Assembly: GCF_000590885.1 (NCBI RefSeq) | Contig: NZ_JFHN01000053.1 | Location: forward strand, 1-64,000 | Length of the DNA stretch: 64,000 nucleotides | Direction: 5' to 3' | Source: Erwinia mallotivora | GTDB lineage: Bacteria; Pseudomonadota; Gammaproteobacteria; Enterobacterales; Enterobacteriaceae | Shown: positions 41,042-50,190 of the stretch, one piece after another | Layout of the letters: each line of letters starts with the position of its first letter | Numbering within the stretch: the stretch's first letter is position 1 | Notes under the pieces: generated by a model | The model's input: only the letters and a program-made list of their open reading frames with translations | Database searches by the model: none | What the model was told of the DNA's origin: nothing | Translations under genes and position numbers: made by a program

Positions 41042-41920
41042 TTAGCGGCGATAAAACGGCTCGGCTATGCCGGCGACGCCGACCCGCACCGCGAAGAGAT
41101 CGCCGGACTGGGGATACTCCGCCAGCTCCTGTGGCGAACGTTCCTCGCGCGAACTGGTAATAAATAACGTCTTCAGGTCAGGGCCTCCAAAAGCAACCAT
41201 CGTTGGCCAGCGTACCGGGAGAGGGATTTCATCGACAATGTCTCCATTGGCCGGATTGAGACGAATAACTCTGGCACCATCAAACATGGCCGACCAGTAA
41301 AATCCTTCGCTGTCCACCGCCGCGCCGTCTGGTAAGCCTCCCTGTTGCTCTACAAAGCGCTGTACGACCTGTCGTGGCCCGATTTCACCCTGCTCATCCA
41401 TCGGATAGCGATAGAGCACACCATTTGGCGTATCAGAATGATACATCCAGCGGCTGTCGGGTGAAAAAGCCACGCCGTTGGAAATCATAATATCTTCTGC
41501 CTGAACGGTCAGGGTGAGATTCTCATCGAGTCGACACAGCTTGCCGCCATTACGATCCTGCGGCTCCCACAGGCTGCCACACCAGAAACGACCAAAACGG
41601 TCAACTCGTCCGTCGTTAAAGCGGCTACGAGACGCTTCTCCGGGATTCGGTGCAATTCGTGCGGCAATTTTTCCGTGGTGATCAAGCATACAGACGCCGC
41701 TGCGTAATGCCGCCACAAAACCGCCCTGCTCTCTCAGACCGAAACAACCAATATGTTCTGCCACCGGCATAACGCGATGTTCACCGCTACCAGGATCGAA
41801 ACGGTGGATCGCCGGAGCGAGAATATCGACAAAGTAAAGGGCCTGCTCGCTCACCGACCAGACAGGACACTCTCCGAGTTCTGCCTGCACCGCCAGTACA
41901 TTATCAACCTGATAGCGCAT
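41042..41920 (-). CDS. SMP-30/gluconolactonase family protein
   Basis: A 292-residue six-bladed propeller enzyme. Metal-site residues appear in AELGECPVW (Glu), SRFNDGRVDRFGRFWCGS (Asn-Asp), MISNGVAFSPD (Asn) and GLPDGAAVDSEGFYW (Asp). The family includes gluconolactonases and other sugar lactonases; the substrate cannot be told. GGAG is 6 nt before the ATG. No sugar transport gene is adjacent. Confidence 0.85.
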   Translation of the reverse strand: MRYQVDNVLAVQAELGECPVWSVSEQALYFVDILAPAIHRFDPGSGEHRVMPVAEHIGCFGLREQGGFVAALRSGVCMLDHHGKIAARIAPNPGEASRSRFNDGRVDRFGRFWCGSLWEPQDRNGGKLCRLDENLTLTVQAEDIMISNGVAFSPDSRWMYHSDTPNGVLYRYPMDEQGEIGPRQVVQRFVEQQGGLPDGAAVDSEGFYWSAMFDGARVIRLNPANGDIVDEIPLPVRWPTMVAFGGPDLKTLFITSSREERSPQELAEYPQSGDLFAVRVGVAGIAEPFYRR

Positions 41921-42221
41921 AAATTTCTCCTGAACACCAATGACAGCACTGAGTGTAATGCAAAAATGATTTTCTGCCGTGGTGAAATAAAGGGAGATAA
42001 TAAACTCTGGTTGAGCATCTCTTAAATATAATTAAGAGCATTCCTTCTGCTGGGGCTTTTTTTTCGTCTTTTTCTTATTTATAATCCTCGCCGTTGGCAA
42101 CGAATTACATATTAAGAATTATTTTGAAATATTTAATTAAATAACTCTACAAAGTCGGCATTATTCCTTCACTTTTCAATTGTAAGCTTGTAGTCATTGA
42201 AAAAGCGCAGGAGCATTACCA
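41921..42221. other. Intergenic region with orphan T-run
   Basis: About 300 bp. CTCTTAA/TTAAGAG form a small inverted repeat near 42019-42038, and a T8 run follows at 42057-42064, suggesting a weak terminator on the plus strand. The hairpin before the T run is poor, so I do not call an RNA gene. Confidence 0.35.
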
Positions 42222-42389
42222 ATGAGAACATTAATTAAAGCCGTCTCTGTTCTGGGTGTGATAATGATGCTGAGTGGTTGTATTATTGATGATGGTTATC
42301 GTGGTGGGCCCGGCTGGCACCATGGCGGCGGTTATCATGGCGGCCCGCACTACGGCTACCGCTATGGGCCTGGCCCGAATCGCTGTTGA
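42222..42389 (+). CDS. Gly/His-rich 55-residue lipoprotein
   Basis: A 55-residue lipoprotein. AGGAG lies 8 nt before the ATG. Lipobox LSGC gives Cys20; the mature part is almost only Gly, His, Tyr and Pro (GWHHGGGYHGGPHYGYRYGP). Such a tail could bind metal, but no function is known. The terminator at 42490-42514 follows. Confidence 0.68.
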   Translation: MRTLIKAVSVLGVIMMLSGCIIDDGYRGGPGWHHGGGYHGGPHYGYRYGPGPNRC

Positions 42390-42489
42390 AATGCAGCCGT
42401 CTGAGTAGCAGGCATTGAAGAAGAGTAAGATGTGATATAGTGACAGGCAAAGCCTGCACACAGCAATAAAAAAGAAAGGCAACAACATT

Positions 42490-42514
42490 GGGTGGGAATT
42501 TTCCCGCCCTTTTT
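42490..42514. terminator. Terminator between convergent lipoprotein genes
   Basis: GGGTGGGAA (from 42490) pairs with TTCCCGCCC (to 42509) with one G-T pair and a 2-nt loop, followed by five T on the plus strand. Confidence 0.75.
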
Positions 42515-42519
42515 ATTAT

Positions 42520-42813
42520 TTAACTTTTAATACTGTAGTTACACTGATACCAGGCTTTCATTAATCCGGGAATGCGACTTTCCTGCGGTTTAATCGGTTC
42601 GACTTTATCAAAACCTCGCTCTGCACAATAACGTTGTACATCTTCCAGCATGGCTGTTTTATTTACCAGCGACGGATTAAAACGATATTGCACCGTATTT
42701 ACTGCACGATCCTCATCGACTTTTTCAAACGCGCCGGGTTTGCTGGATGTACATCCCGTTAATAAAAATGCACCGATCAGCAGTGTGTAAGTTAAAGATT
42801 TATTTTTATTCAT
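42520..42813 (-). CDS. Lipoprotein of unknown function, 97 aa
   Basis: A 97-residue lipoprotein. Lipobox LTGC (Cys21). The mature part includes AVNTVQYRFNPSLVNKTAML and RYCAERGFDKVEPI; two further Cys may pair. Not recognised beyond its lipoprotein nature. Convergent with the Gly/His-rich lipoprotein gene. Confidence 0.7.
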   Translation of the reverse strand: MNKNKSLTYTLLIGAFLLTGCTSSKPGAFEKVDEDRAVNTVQYRFNPSLVNKTAMLEDVQRYCAERGFDKVEPIKPQESRIPGLMKAWYQCNYSIKS

Positions 42814-42904
42814 TTTTGCTCCTTTTCCGCAGCAGTATCATAACAACGCAATTTCATTTCACTATCGGAAAAAACCGTATTTGCACATTTTTTACAGTGT
42901 GGAT

Positions 42905-43057
42905 GCAAAATTTTGCCGATTGAATCAATCAAGAAAAACACCTGGTGCCTTTTTCTTATCGATGACATGATGACTTCACAAAACGACATACCTGTACCAC
43001 ACCAGGATATTACTGTTATAACAATATGTTATGCCCGCGGCGAGCGGGCTTTTTTTT
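42905..43057 (+). ncRNA. Candidate Hfq-type small RNA
   Basis: The intergenic stretch ends in a strong intrinsic terminator: GCCCGC (43033-43038), loop GGCGA, GCGGGC (43044-43049), then eight T. It works only on the plus strand, yet the flanking genes (42520-42813 and 43059-43871) are both on the minus strand, so the terminated transcript is short. Upstream, CCTGGTG (42941-42947) can pair with CACCAGG (43000-43006). The 5' end is a guess at the palindrome near 42905. It could instead encode a short leader peptide (ATG at 42967 or 42970). Confidence 0.45.
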
Positions 43058-43058
43058 G

Positions 43059-43871
43059 CTACCAGTTGGCATTGCCGTCAAGAATGATACGCAGTACTTC
43101 AGCCGAATGATTAACCGGAAGTGCCAGCACAGATTGATAAAGATCGATGGTCATTTCACAAAGTTTCGTCTTATCAGCCCCTGTTTCAGCCGGTGCATTA
43201 ATTAATTGCAGATCACTCCCCCAGCGGCCGTACAGGCTGCGAACAATATTTCCCAGATCTTCACGTCCCTGCAATGCATTACCGGTGTGTTCTGCCCCAA
43301 AGCTTTGTTGCAGAAAATAGTCCAGGGCTTCGCCCTCCTTTTTACGCAACTCAACAGGCAGACTTTCTGTGGTGTTAATTCCTCCACTGACCTGCGGGAA
43401 CAAAAATTTAAAACAGAGTTCGCTATTTTGCTGACGCAGCGCTTTCATCTGCTCCAGCGAAACCTGCATATAGCGGTACAATGCTTCATTACTGGCATAG
43501 CTGATACGCTGACTGAGCAGGTCTGCCAGCATTGGCCGAAGATGTTCCAGCGCCTGCGCTTCGCTTTCGCCCGTTGCCACTGCCGACAGATATTGCTGAT
43601 GCAGCTTTTGGTATAGCGAAGGTTGCTGCACCTTCAACGTACGGTAAAGTGGCAGGTTGATAAAATAGTGTTCTGCTGCGTTCAGGCGGGCCTCGTGCTG
43701 CTGATGTGGCACTCTTACAGCAACGTAATAAGTACTGCTGACAGCAATAAGAACAATCGCCAGCCATACGGCCAGCGTTGTGCTGATTTTTTTGCGCTTG
43801 TGCAGCAGAATTAAAATCAAAAGCGCGGCAATGCCGCAAATAAAAACAATAAGCCCGGCGAAGAAAGTCAA
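43059..43871 (-). CDS. Membrane-anchored protein of unknown function
   Basis: A 270-residue protein starting at TTG with AGGA 8 nt upstream. Two N-terminal hydrophobic helices (about 3-22 and 31-52) separated by HKRKK, then a soluble, mostly helical domain, probably periplasmic, with two isolated Cys (near residues 148 and 238). I do not recognise the family. The start lies about 50 bp downstream of a universal stress protein gene on the same strand. Confidence 0.65.
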   Translation of the reverse strand: MTFFAGLIVFICGIAALLILILLHKRKKISTTLAVWLAIVLIAVSSTYYVAVRVPHQQHEARLNAAEHYFINLPLYRTLKVQQPSLYQKLHQQYLSAVATGESEAQALEHLRPMLADLLSQRISYASNEALYRYMQVSLEQMKALRQQNSELCFKFLFPQVSGGINTTESLPVELRKKEGEALDYFLQQSFGAEHTGNALQGREDLGNIVRSLYGRWGSDLQLINAPAETGADKTKLCEMTIDLYQSVLALPVNHSAEVLRIILDGNANW

Positions 43872-43919
43872 AATTGCATCCTGAATAAGCGGGCCAGTCG
43901 GCGCAGCCCGGAAATATAA

Positions 43920-44372
43920 TCAGTCGACGCGCACGTCAACCAGAACCGGGCAGCTGGCTCGTTCAATTACTGCGGCACTGACCGATCCTTTTAACAGACG
44001 ATTAAAAGAAGACAGATGGCGACGCCCCATGATAATCATCGTTGCCCCCATTTCATTAGCCTGAGCAACAATGGTTTCAGCCGATTCTCCGGCAATGACT
44101 CTACCGGTTGCGTCAATCCCTGCCCCCTGAAGCTCCGCGAGTGCCTGACGGACAGCAGCCTCCGCCGTGTTCTGTTCGTCAAGTGCACTGCCAAAATCGC
44201 CGGGATCTTCCCCCGCTTCGATAATATAGTCACCCGTTGTGGCAGCGTAGCTGGCATCAACACAGCATAAAACTACCACCTGCGCAGCCAGTGCTCTGGC
44301 CTGCTGAACAGCCAGGGAGACGACTTTGCGGGCAATTGTTGAATTATCGACGGCAACCAAAAGTTTTTGCAT
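43920..44372 (-). CDS. Universal stress protein (UspA family)
   Basis: A 150-residue USP. Strand 1 MQKLLVAVDNST, and the ATP-loop pattern G-x2-x-G-S as GRRHLSSFNRLLKGSVS near the C-terminus, followed by ASCPVLVDV. AGGAG stands before the ATG. It lies 12 bp after the IclR-type regulator gene, so the two may be co-transcribed. Confidence 0.87.
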   Translation of the reverse strand: MQKLLVAVDNSTIARKVVSLAVQQARALAAQVVVLCCVDASYAATTGDYIIEAGEDPGDFGSALDEQNTAEAAVRQALAELQGAGIDATGRVIAGESAETIVAQANEMGATMIIMGRRHLSSFNRLLKGSVSAAVIERASCPVLVDVRVD

Positions 44373-44384
44373 TTCCCTCTCCTG

Positions 44385-45167
44385 TCAGTCACGTATTGAC
44401 GCTTTGCCTATCTCATCCACCAGCGCCTCTTTGCATTTAAGGATTGCTTCACGGTAGAGCGCCTCATGCTGCTGAAAGCGGCTGGAAGGAACCAGTAAAC
44501 TGATGGAATAGCGTCCAAGTATGGTATCGATAGCGACCGCCATCGTCGAAATCCCTGCCAGCGTTTCCTCGCGGTCATAAGAAACCCCCGTGCGGCGAAT
44601 CTCCTTTAATCGCTCCAGCAACTCCGGAAAAGCTTTTACCGTGAGATCGGTAATGGCCTCAAATGCATCGCCAACCAGCGCCCTTGCCTGTTGATCGCTC
44701 TCCAGCGCAAGCAGGGCTTTTCCACCCGAAGTGCTGTACAACGGCAGATGCAACCCAATGCGCGGTACCACCCGCAACTCACGATCGGCAACCACTGAAT
44801 GCACAATTGCCAGTTGCAGGCCACTGGCACGCGCCAGAGTTACCGTTTCGCCCGTGGCATCACTTAATGTCTGAAGCCAGGGCCGGGCGATGGCTACCAC
44901 GTCGGTGTGAACAGTGGCAATCAGTCGCAGCAGGGCCGGACCAAGGCGAACACCGCCTGCGCCATGAATGCGCACCAGTTGCACCGAATCCAGCGCGGCG
45001 ACGATACGCTGTACCGTGGAGCGAGGGAGATCAACGGCCTGGGCAATTTCCCCCAGGCTCATACCATCGGGACGATTACCGAGAGCATCCAGAATTTTTG
45101 CGGCCCGCGAGATCACCTGGATCCCGCCGTTACGTTCGTCTTCACGGGGAATTGAAGATTCAGACAT
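44385..45167 (-). CDS. IclR-family transcriptional regulator
   Basis: A 260-residue regulator. The N-terminal winged HTH reads SLGEIAQAVDLPRSTVQRIV (about 37-56); the effector domain includes LPLYSTSGGKALLA, SYDREETLAGISTMAVAI. It is divergent from an MFS-HlyD export operon, with two palindromes between, so it most likely controls that operon and itself. Ligand unknown. Confidence 0.9.
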   Translation of the reverse strand: MSESSIPREDERNGGIQVISRAAKILDALGNRPDGMSLGEIAQAVDLPRSTVQRIVAALDSVQLVRIHGAGGVRLGPALLRLIATVHTDVVAIARPWLQTLSDATGETVTLARASGLQLAIVHSVVADRELRVVPRIGLHLPLYSTSGGKALLALESDQQARALVGDAFEAITDLTVKAFPELLERLKEIRRTGVSYDREETLAGISTMAVAIDTILGRYSISLLVPSSRFQQHEALYREAILKCKEALVDEIGKASIRD

Positions 45168-45225
45168 CAGCTTTCCTTCCTTGCTTAAGGCCGATATTTT
45201 AGCACGCTATTGCGGTTACGGCTCA

Positions 45226-45246
45226 GTGTATCGCATTGCAATACAC
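45226..45246. promoter_or_regulatory. Operator-like palindrome A between iclR-type gene and MFS operon
   Basis: A 21-bp inverted repeat with one mismatched pair: GTGTATCGCA, centre T, TGCAATACAC. It lies 59 bp upstream of the regulator start. Confidence 0.55.
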
Positions 45247-45274
45247 TCACTCACAAGGTAGTATGCACAGCAAA

Positions 45275-45293
45275 TGTACCGTAATACGGTACA
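45275..45293. promoter_or_regulatory. Operator-like palindrome B upstream of MFS operon
   Basis: TGTACCGTAATACGGTACA is a perfect 19-bp palindrome with a central A, 36 bp before the MFS start. IclR-family repressors bind such symmetrical sites; assignment is by position. Confidence 0.65.
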
Positions 45294-45328
45294 GTGAATC
45301 ACATAATTTTTATCCTCATGGAGCCGTT

Positions 45329-46924
45329 ATGTCTTCCCAGCCTGTTGCGGCCTCTCACCCTTTTACCCTGCGTCTGGCGCTTGGCCTGGTTGGCGTGATG
45401 ATTGCTGCCCTGACCTCTGGCCTCAACGATCGGGTTACCGATCTGGCGCTGATCGATATTCGGGCAGCAACCGGTTTTGATTACGATCGTGCCAGCTGGA
45501 TCACTTCTGCATATCAGGCTGCGGAGGTGGCGGCGATGATGATTGCGCCCTGGTTCGCCGTCACCTTTTCACTACGACGTTTTGCGTTGAGCGTGGCTAC
45601 GGTTTTTGCCATCACGGGCGCAATACAGCCCTGCGTATCCACTCCCGCACTCTTTGTTGCTCTGCGTGTCATACAGGGCCTTGCAGGTGGTGCTTTACCG
45701 CCACTGCTGATGACGGTAGCACTGCGTTTTTTGCCTCCCCCGATCAAACTCTACGGGCTGGCAGCTTATGCCCTGACTGCGACTTTTGGTCCCAATATTG
45801 CCGCTTCGCTGGCCGCATTCTGGACCGATTCAGTTGGCTGGCAGTTTGTATTCTGGCAGGTTATCCCGCCGATTTTTGTCGCCTGCCTGCTAATGAGCTG
45901 GGGATTACCGCAGGATCCGCTGCGACCGGAGCGTTTCCGGCAGATTGACCTGATCGGTATGCTGACAGGTTGTAGTGGAGTGGCATTGCTTATTCTTGTG
46001 TTGAGCCAGGGAGAGAGACTTGACTGGTTCAACTCGCCGCTTATTACCAGCATGCTGCTGTTTTCTCTGGCATTGCTGACCATTTTTTTCATTAATGAGT
46101 GGTATCACCCGCTGCCGCTGTTCAGATTGCAGATGCTGTCCAGGCGCAACCTGGCTCACGGCCTGCTGGCACTGGCAATCATACTGCTGACAGCGCTCTC
46201 TGGTTCCGCCCTGCCGTCTGCATATTTTTCACAGGTGGACGGATTTCGCATTAATCAGTTTGCCCCGCTGGCGCTGGCTGTTGGTTTACCTCAGTTGCTT
46301 ATCGCGCCACTGCTGGCAGCATTATTAAACCGCCGCTGGATTGACGGCCGTCTGATGCTGAGCAGTGGTGCCGCGCTGCTGTGCCTCTCCTGTCTGCTGG
46401 GTATGCAAATCACCGGTGACTGGGCGCGGCAAAACTTCTGGACAATTCAGCTGTTGCAGGCGTTCGGCCAGCCAATGATGATTCTGCCTGTGCTGATGAG
46501 CGCCACCAGTGTGGTTCATCCAACGGAAGGCCCCTGGGCCTCTGCGATGTTCAATACCGTACGTGGTTTTGCCAGCGTGGCGGCTGGCAGCCTGATTGAA
46601 AACCTGCTCACTTATCGTGAGAAATTTCATTCTCACCATCTGATTGACCAGATGGGTAATCACCTCTGGCTAAGCATGGCGGATAACGCAGCCAGCGCCG
46701 GCCCGCTGACACCTTTGTTGCCAGATGGCTCAGTCAGTTCAGCGGAAAATATTCGCCACTTAGCCACGCTGCTCAGACATCAGGCGCTGATCCTGAGCGT
46801 CAGCGATCTCTATTTACTGATAACCGGCTTTGCTCTGCTGCTGGTGCTGCTGACCGCCTTGCTGGCGACGCGCGTTTATCCACCCCAGACACTGATGCAA
46901 TCAGCAACCTCCACCACGAGATAA
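45329..46924 (+). CDS. MFS (DHA2/EmrB-type) multidrug exporter
   Basis: A 531-residue inner-membrane antiporter with about 14 hydrophobic segments. MFS motifs appear as RASWITSAYQAAEV, the motif-C-like GPNIAASLAAFW and RVIQGLAGGALPPLL. The ATG at 45329 has GGAG 5 nt upstream; a longer reading from 45236 crosses the operator palindrome and is rejected. The membrane-fusion gene begins 5 bp later, so the pair resembles EmrAB in reverse order and needs a TolC-type outer-membrane partner. Confidence 0.92.
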   Translation: MSSQPVAASHPFTLRLALGLVGVMIAALTSGLNDRVTDLALIDIRAATGFDYDRASWITSAYQAAEVAAMMIAPWFAVTFSLRRFALSVATVFAITGAIQPCVSTPALFVALRVIQGLAGGALPPLLMTVALRFLPPPIKLYGLAAYALTATFGPNIAASLAAFWTDSVGWQFVFWQVIPPIFVACLLMSWGLPQDPLRPERFRQIDLIGMLTGCSGVALLILVLSQGERLDWFNSPLITSMLLFSLALLTIFFINEWYHPLPLFRLQMLSRRNLAHGLLALAIILLTALSGSALPSAYFSQVDGFRINQFAPLALAVGLPQLLIAPLLAALLNRRWIDGRLMLSSGAALLCLSCLLGMQITGDWARQNFWTIQLLQAFGQPMMILPVLMSATSVVHPTEGPWASAMFNTVRGFASVAAGSLIENLLTYREKFHSHHLIDQMGNHLWLSMADNAASAGPLTPLLPDGSVSSAENIRHLATLLRHQALILSVSDLYLLITGFALLLVLLTALLATRVYPPQTLMQSATSTTR

Positions 46925-46929
46925 TCACC

Positions 46930-47958
46930 ATGCGCTTCACACCTGCAAAAAGAATTCTGATGCTGGCTCTGTCGTTATTGTTGTTGCTGGCAGCCGCTCT
47001 GTTTGTCTGGTCTGCCATGAGCCGGCATCAGGCCAGCACTGAGGATGCCGTGGTGGCCGCCGATTACACCCTGGTGGCACCCAAAATTTCCGGCTACATT
47101 CGTTACGTTAATGTCGGTGATAACCAGGCGGTGAAAGCGGGTCAGTTACTGGCGACGCTTGACGATCAGGATTATCGCGTCGCACTGGAAAGCGCAGAGG
47201 CCAACCTTAAGATCTCTGAAGCAAAACTGGCAGGCGCAGAGGCCAGTCTGCAACAGCAACAGGCCGCCATCGCGCAGAGCGAAGCTGCCGTCAGCGCCAG
47301 CGAAGCCACCCTGGAATATGCCGGACAGAATGCCGATCGCTATCGTCGCCTGTTGAAAAGTGGAACGGCAACCGCCGATGAGCAGCAAAAAACCTATGCC
47401 ACCCTGCGTGAAGCCACAGCAGGGCTACGGCAAAGTAAAGCCGCAGCTCTGGCGGCGCAAAATGAGGTGCCGGTGTTGCAGGCGGCGATTAAGCAGGCTC
47501 AGGCTGACATCGCCGCAGCACGCGCCAGCGTTGACCAGGCACGTCTTAACCTCTCTTACACCCGTATCACCGCGCCGGTTGACGGTTCCGTTGGTCAGCG
47601 CTCAGCTCGTCCCGGTGCCTGGGTTTCGGCTGGCACGCGCCTGATGGCGGTGGTCCCCTTACAGCAGAGCTATGTGCTGGCTAATTTTCTGGAAACGCAG
47701 CTAAAGCATGTGCAGACAGGGCAAGCCGTTTCTGTCAGGGTTGACGCGCTACCTGACGTCATACTTCATGGACATGTTGACAGCATCGCTCCGGCAACCG
47801 GATCCACATTTGCGGTGATTACCGCCGACAATGCCACCGGAAATTACACGAAAGTGGCGCAGCGCCTGCCCGTAAAGATAGTGCTGGACGCCAGTCAGCC
47901 AGACCTGGCGCGTTTGCGCGTCGGCATGTCGGTAGTGCCAGAGATTGATATTCACTGA
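46930..47958 (+). CDS. HlyD/EmrA-family membrane fusion protein
   Basis: A 342-residue periplasmic adaptor: one N-terminal membrane anchor (about 9-30), lipoyl halves GYIRYVNVGDNQAVKAGQLL and NLSYTRITAPVDGSVGQRSA, and a long Ala/Gln-rich coiled coil between them (about 80-205). The C-terminal beta-barrel part ends VGMSVVPEIDIH. Works with the MFS protein just upstream. Confidence 0.93.
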   Translation: MRFTPAKRILMLALSLLLLLAAALFVWSAMSRHQASTEDAVVAADYTLVAPKISGYIRYVNVGDNQAVKAGQLLATLDDQDYRVALESAEANLKISEAKLAGAEASLQQQQAAIAQSEAAVSASEATLEYAGQNADRYRRLLKSGTATADEQQKTYATLREATAGLRQSKAAALAAQNEVPVLQAAIKQAQADIAAARASVDQARLNLSYTRITAPVDGSVGQRSARPGAWVSAGTRLMAVVPLQQSYVLANFLETQLKHVQTGQAVSVRVDALPDVILHGHVDSIAPATGSTFAVITADNATGNYTKVAQRLPVKIVLDASQPDLARLRVGMSVVPEIDIH

Positions 47959-48125
47959 ATCCGATAATTTCAGGGATCACTTTATTTTACCGCAAAGAAT
48001 CAGTAGATTAGCGCGCGGTCCTGCCATGAACTGATGATGGCAACCCTGAGCGAATGGACGAGAATCTTTTCGCTTTTATTCTGTTCACGTGAAGAAGGCC
48101 ACGAGCCGCCGCAGGGAGTTGTACG

Positions 48126-48197
48126 GTGAAATATGCTTTGATGGGAGTGTCTTTTATTCTGCTGGTGTGGGTTGGGACATTCTGTCTGATGTTATAA
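48126..48197 (+). CDS. ypdK: Small membrane protein YpdK
   Basis: A 23-residue peptide, MKYALMGVSFILLVWVGTF plus CLML, nearly the same as E. coli YpdK (23 aa), which sits in the same place near alaC. GTG start with GGGAG 7 nt upstream. It is a single membrane span. Function is unknown. Confidence 0.82.
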   Translation: MKYALMGVSFILLVWVGTFCLML

Positions 48198-48210
48198 ACA
48201 GCAAACTGGC

Positions 48211-48233
48211 GGGGCAGGCAAAAAGCCTGCCCC
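48211..48233. terminator. Stem-loop between ypdK and alaC
   Basis: GGGGCAGGC and GCCTGCCCC form a perfect 9-bp stem with an A5 loop between the convergent ends of ypdK and alaC. T runs are absent, so it may stabilise 3' ends or terminate weakly. Confidence 0.6.
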
Positions 48234-48239
48234 TTGCTG

Positions 48240-49475
48240 TCAGACGGGTTCTTCCGGGGAAGCGCTGACACCGGGCAAAATACCATCAGCACGAAACATC
48301 GCTTTAATGCCTCTGATCGCCTGACGTATACGGTCACTGTTCTCAATCAGCGCAAAACGCACGTGGGTATCACCATAGTCGCCAAAACCGATACCCGGAG
48401 AAACGCAAACTTTCGCTTCCTGCAACAAATGTCTGGCAAAATCCAGTGATCCCATTGACGCATAATGGTCAGGAATTTTCGCCCAGATATACATTGAGGC
48501 TTTAGGGATCTCCACCATCCAGCCCGCTTCATGCAAACCTTTCACCAGCACATCGCGACGGCGTTTATATTGCTCTGCAATATCCCGCACACACTGCTGA
48601 TCGCCTTCCAGCGCCGCAATAGCCGCGACCTGCAAAGGAGTAAAAGTGCCGTAATCGTGGTAGCTCTTGATGCGAGCCAGTGCCGCCACCAGCTCTTTGT
48701 TGCCGACCATAAATCCGATACGCCAGCCAGCCATATTGTAGCTTTTTGACAGGGTGAAAAATTCAACGGCAACATCGCGGGCACCGGGTATCTCCATGAT
48801 CGATGGCGCCTTCCAGCCGTCATAGACAATATCGGCATAAGCCAGATCGTGGACCACCAGCACGTTGTATTGCTTCGCCAGTGCAATGACCCGTGCAAAG
48901 AAATCCAGCTCCACACATTGCGCTGTAGGATTAGAGGGGAAACCGAGGATCATCATTTTCGGTTTCGGATAACTTTCACGAATAGCTCTTTCCAGTTCGT
49001 TGAAGAAATCAATACCCGCTACCAGAGGAACCGAACGTACCTGCGCCCCGGCAATCACCGCGCCATAGATATGAATGGGGTAACTGGGGTTTGGCACCAG
49101 CACCATATCTCCGTGATCAAGAGTTGCCAGCATCAGATGCGCCAGCCCCTCTTTTGAACCGATAGTGACTATCGCTTCGGATTCCGGGTCGATCTCCACC
49201 TGATAGCGATCGGCATACCAACGGGAAATCGCCCGACGCAGGCGGGGAATGCCTCGTGAAGTGGAATAGCCGTGAGTGTCCTCACGCTGAGCCACGGAAC
49301 AGAGTTTTTCCACAATGTGCGGCGGCGTTGGGCCATCCGGATTACCCATACTGAAATCGATAATATCTTCGCCACGTCGGCGGGCGGCCATCTTCAGTTC
49401 AGCAGTGATATTAAACACATAGGGTGGAAGGCGTTCAATGCGGGAAAAACGACGTGCAGAGCTGATATCAGCCAT
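48240..49475 (-). CDS. alaC: Glutamate-pyruvate aminotransferase AlaC
   Basis: PLP-dependent transaminase making alanine from pyruvate and glutamate. 411 residues (E. coli 412), with nearly identical blocks: [64 protein letters not shown] and the PLP lysine in [17 protein letters not shown]. Confidence 0.96.
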   Translation of the reverse strand: MADISSARRFSRIERLPPYVFNITAELKMAARRRGEDIIDFSMGNPDGPTPPHIVEKLCSVAQREDTHGYSTSRGIPRLRRAISRWYADRYQVEIDPESEAIVTIGSKEGLAHLMLATLDHGDMVLVPNPSYPIHIYGAVIAGAQVRSVPLVAGIDFFNELERAIRESYPKPKMMILGFPSNPTAQCVELDFFARVIALAKQYNVLVVHDLAYADIVYDGWKAPSIMEIPGARDVAVEFFTLSKSYNMAGWRIGFMVGNKELVAALARIKSYHDYGTFTPLQVAAIAALEGDQQCVRDIAEQYKRRRDVLVKGLHEAGWMVEIPKASMYIWAKIPDHYASMGSLDFARHLLQEAKVCVSPGIGFGDYGDTHVRFALIENSDRIRQAIRGIKAMFRADGILPGVSASPEEPV

Positions 49476-50190
49476 AGAAACCTCTGAGTTACGTTAGCGC
49501 CCGGACCGTCCGAGCGACGCTGACCACCAGTGGGTCAGCTATGAACATATCGCAGAGGTAAGCAGCCTGTCGAGAGGCCGGAAGAAATGTTTATCGGCAG
49601 GGCCGCCAGGTAAATGACTGTTCACCAGGTCTTACAACGTTAACAGGAAAACAATCAAAGACTGAGTTTTTAGATTTCCCCTTTTAATTAGCAGGCTGGG
49701 AGAATCTGAATCTGCTCGGCAGTCAGCCGCTGATGACTGATGTCATCTCCCTGATGGTTTACCGACGCCTCAGCGCTAACCAGCAGGAAATTGCCTGTTT
49801 TTACACAAAGAAGCCAGAAATTTGCGGGGAGTACGCGGCACCTTGAAGAAAGGTTTTCAGCGACTGAAGGCGCACTTAATACAGCAGACCATGAGGCGTT
49901 GCCTGGCAATCGCACCAGGGAAGATGACAAACGTTCACCTTAAAGTCTGTCAGAGAAAACCGTCAAACCTGAAAAAATGACATCCCCTTTTATCTACCTG
50001 GATTTCCGTAATTACGCCACTCTCCATCCCAATTAAGCTTGCTGCTGATAACGCTGAATGCTTTGCTGATCAACACGTTGACGGAGAGTTGCTGAGTTAG
50101 CGGCCGGAAGGAGATGTAAGGAAAAAAATGCGATCAGGAGCCCGAAATAACCACCGGGTAAGGGCCATAAGAAGTCTGGCCCGTGAAAAA
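49476..50190. other. alaC/glk intergenic region
   Basis: 715 bp. The alaC upstream part has an inverted repeat GCTGACC/GGTCAGC (49519-49539). An 80-codon minus-strand frame from TTG 49930 to 49688 ends in protein-like sequence (HQRLTAEQIQILPAC) but lacks a ribosome site and is best read as a gene fragment. Nothing else is supported. Confidence 0.35.

Noticed and set aside
41990-42064. Second small RNA candidate before the Gly/His-rich lipoprotein
   Set aside because: A T8 run is present, but the hairpin before it is only three to five weak pairs.
49688-49930. 80-codon frame between alaC and glk
   Set aside because: TTG start without a ribosome site; only the last 30 residues look protein-like.
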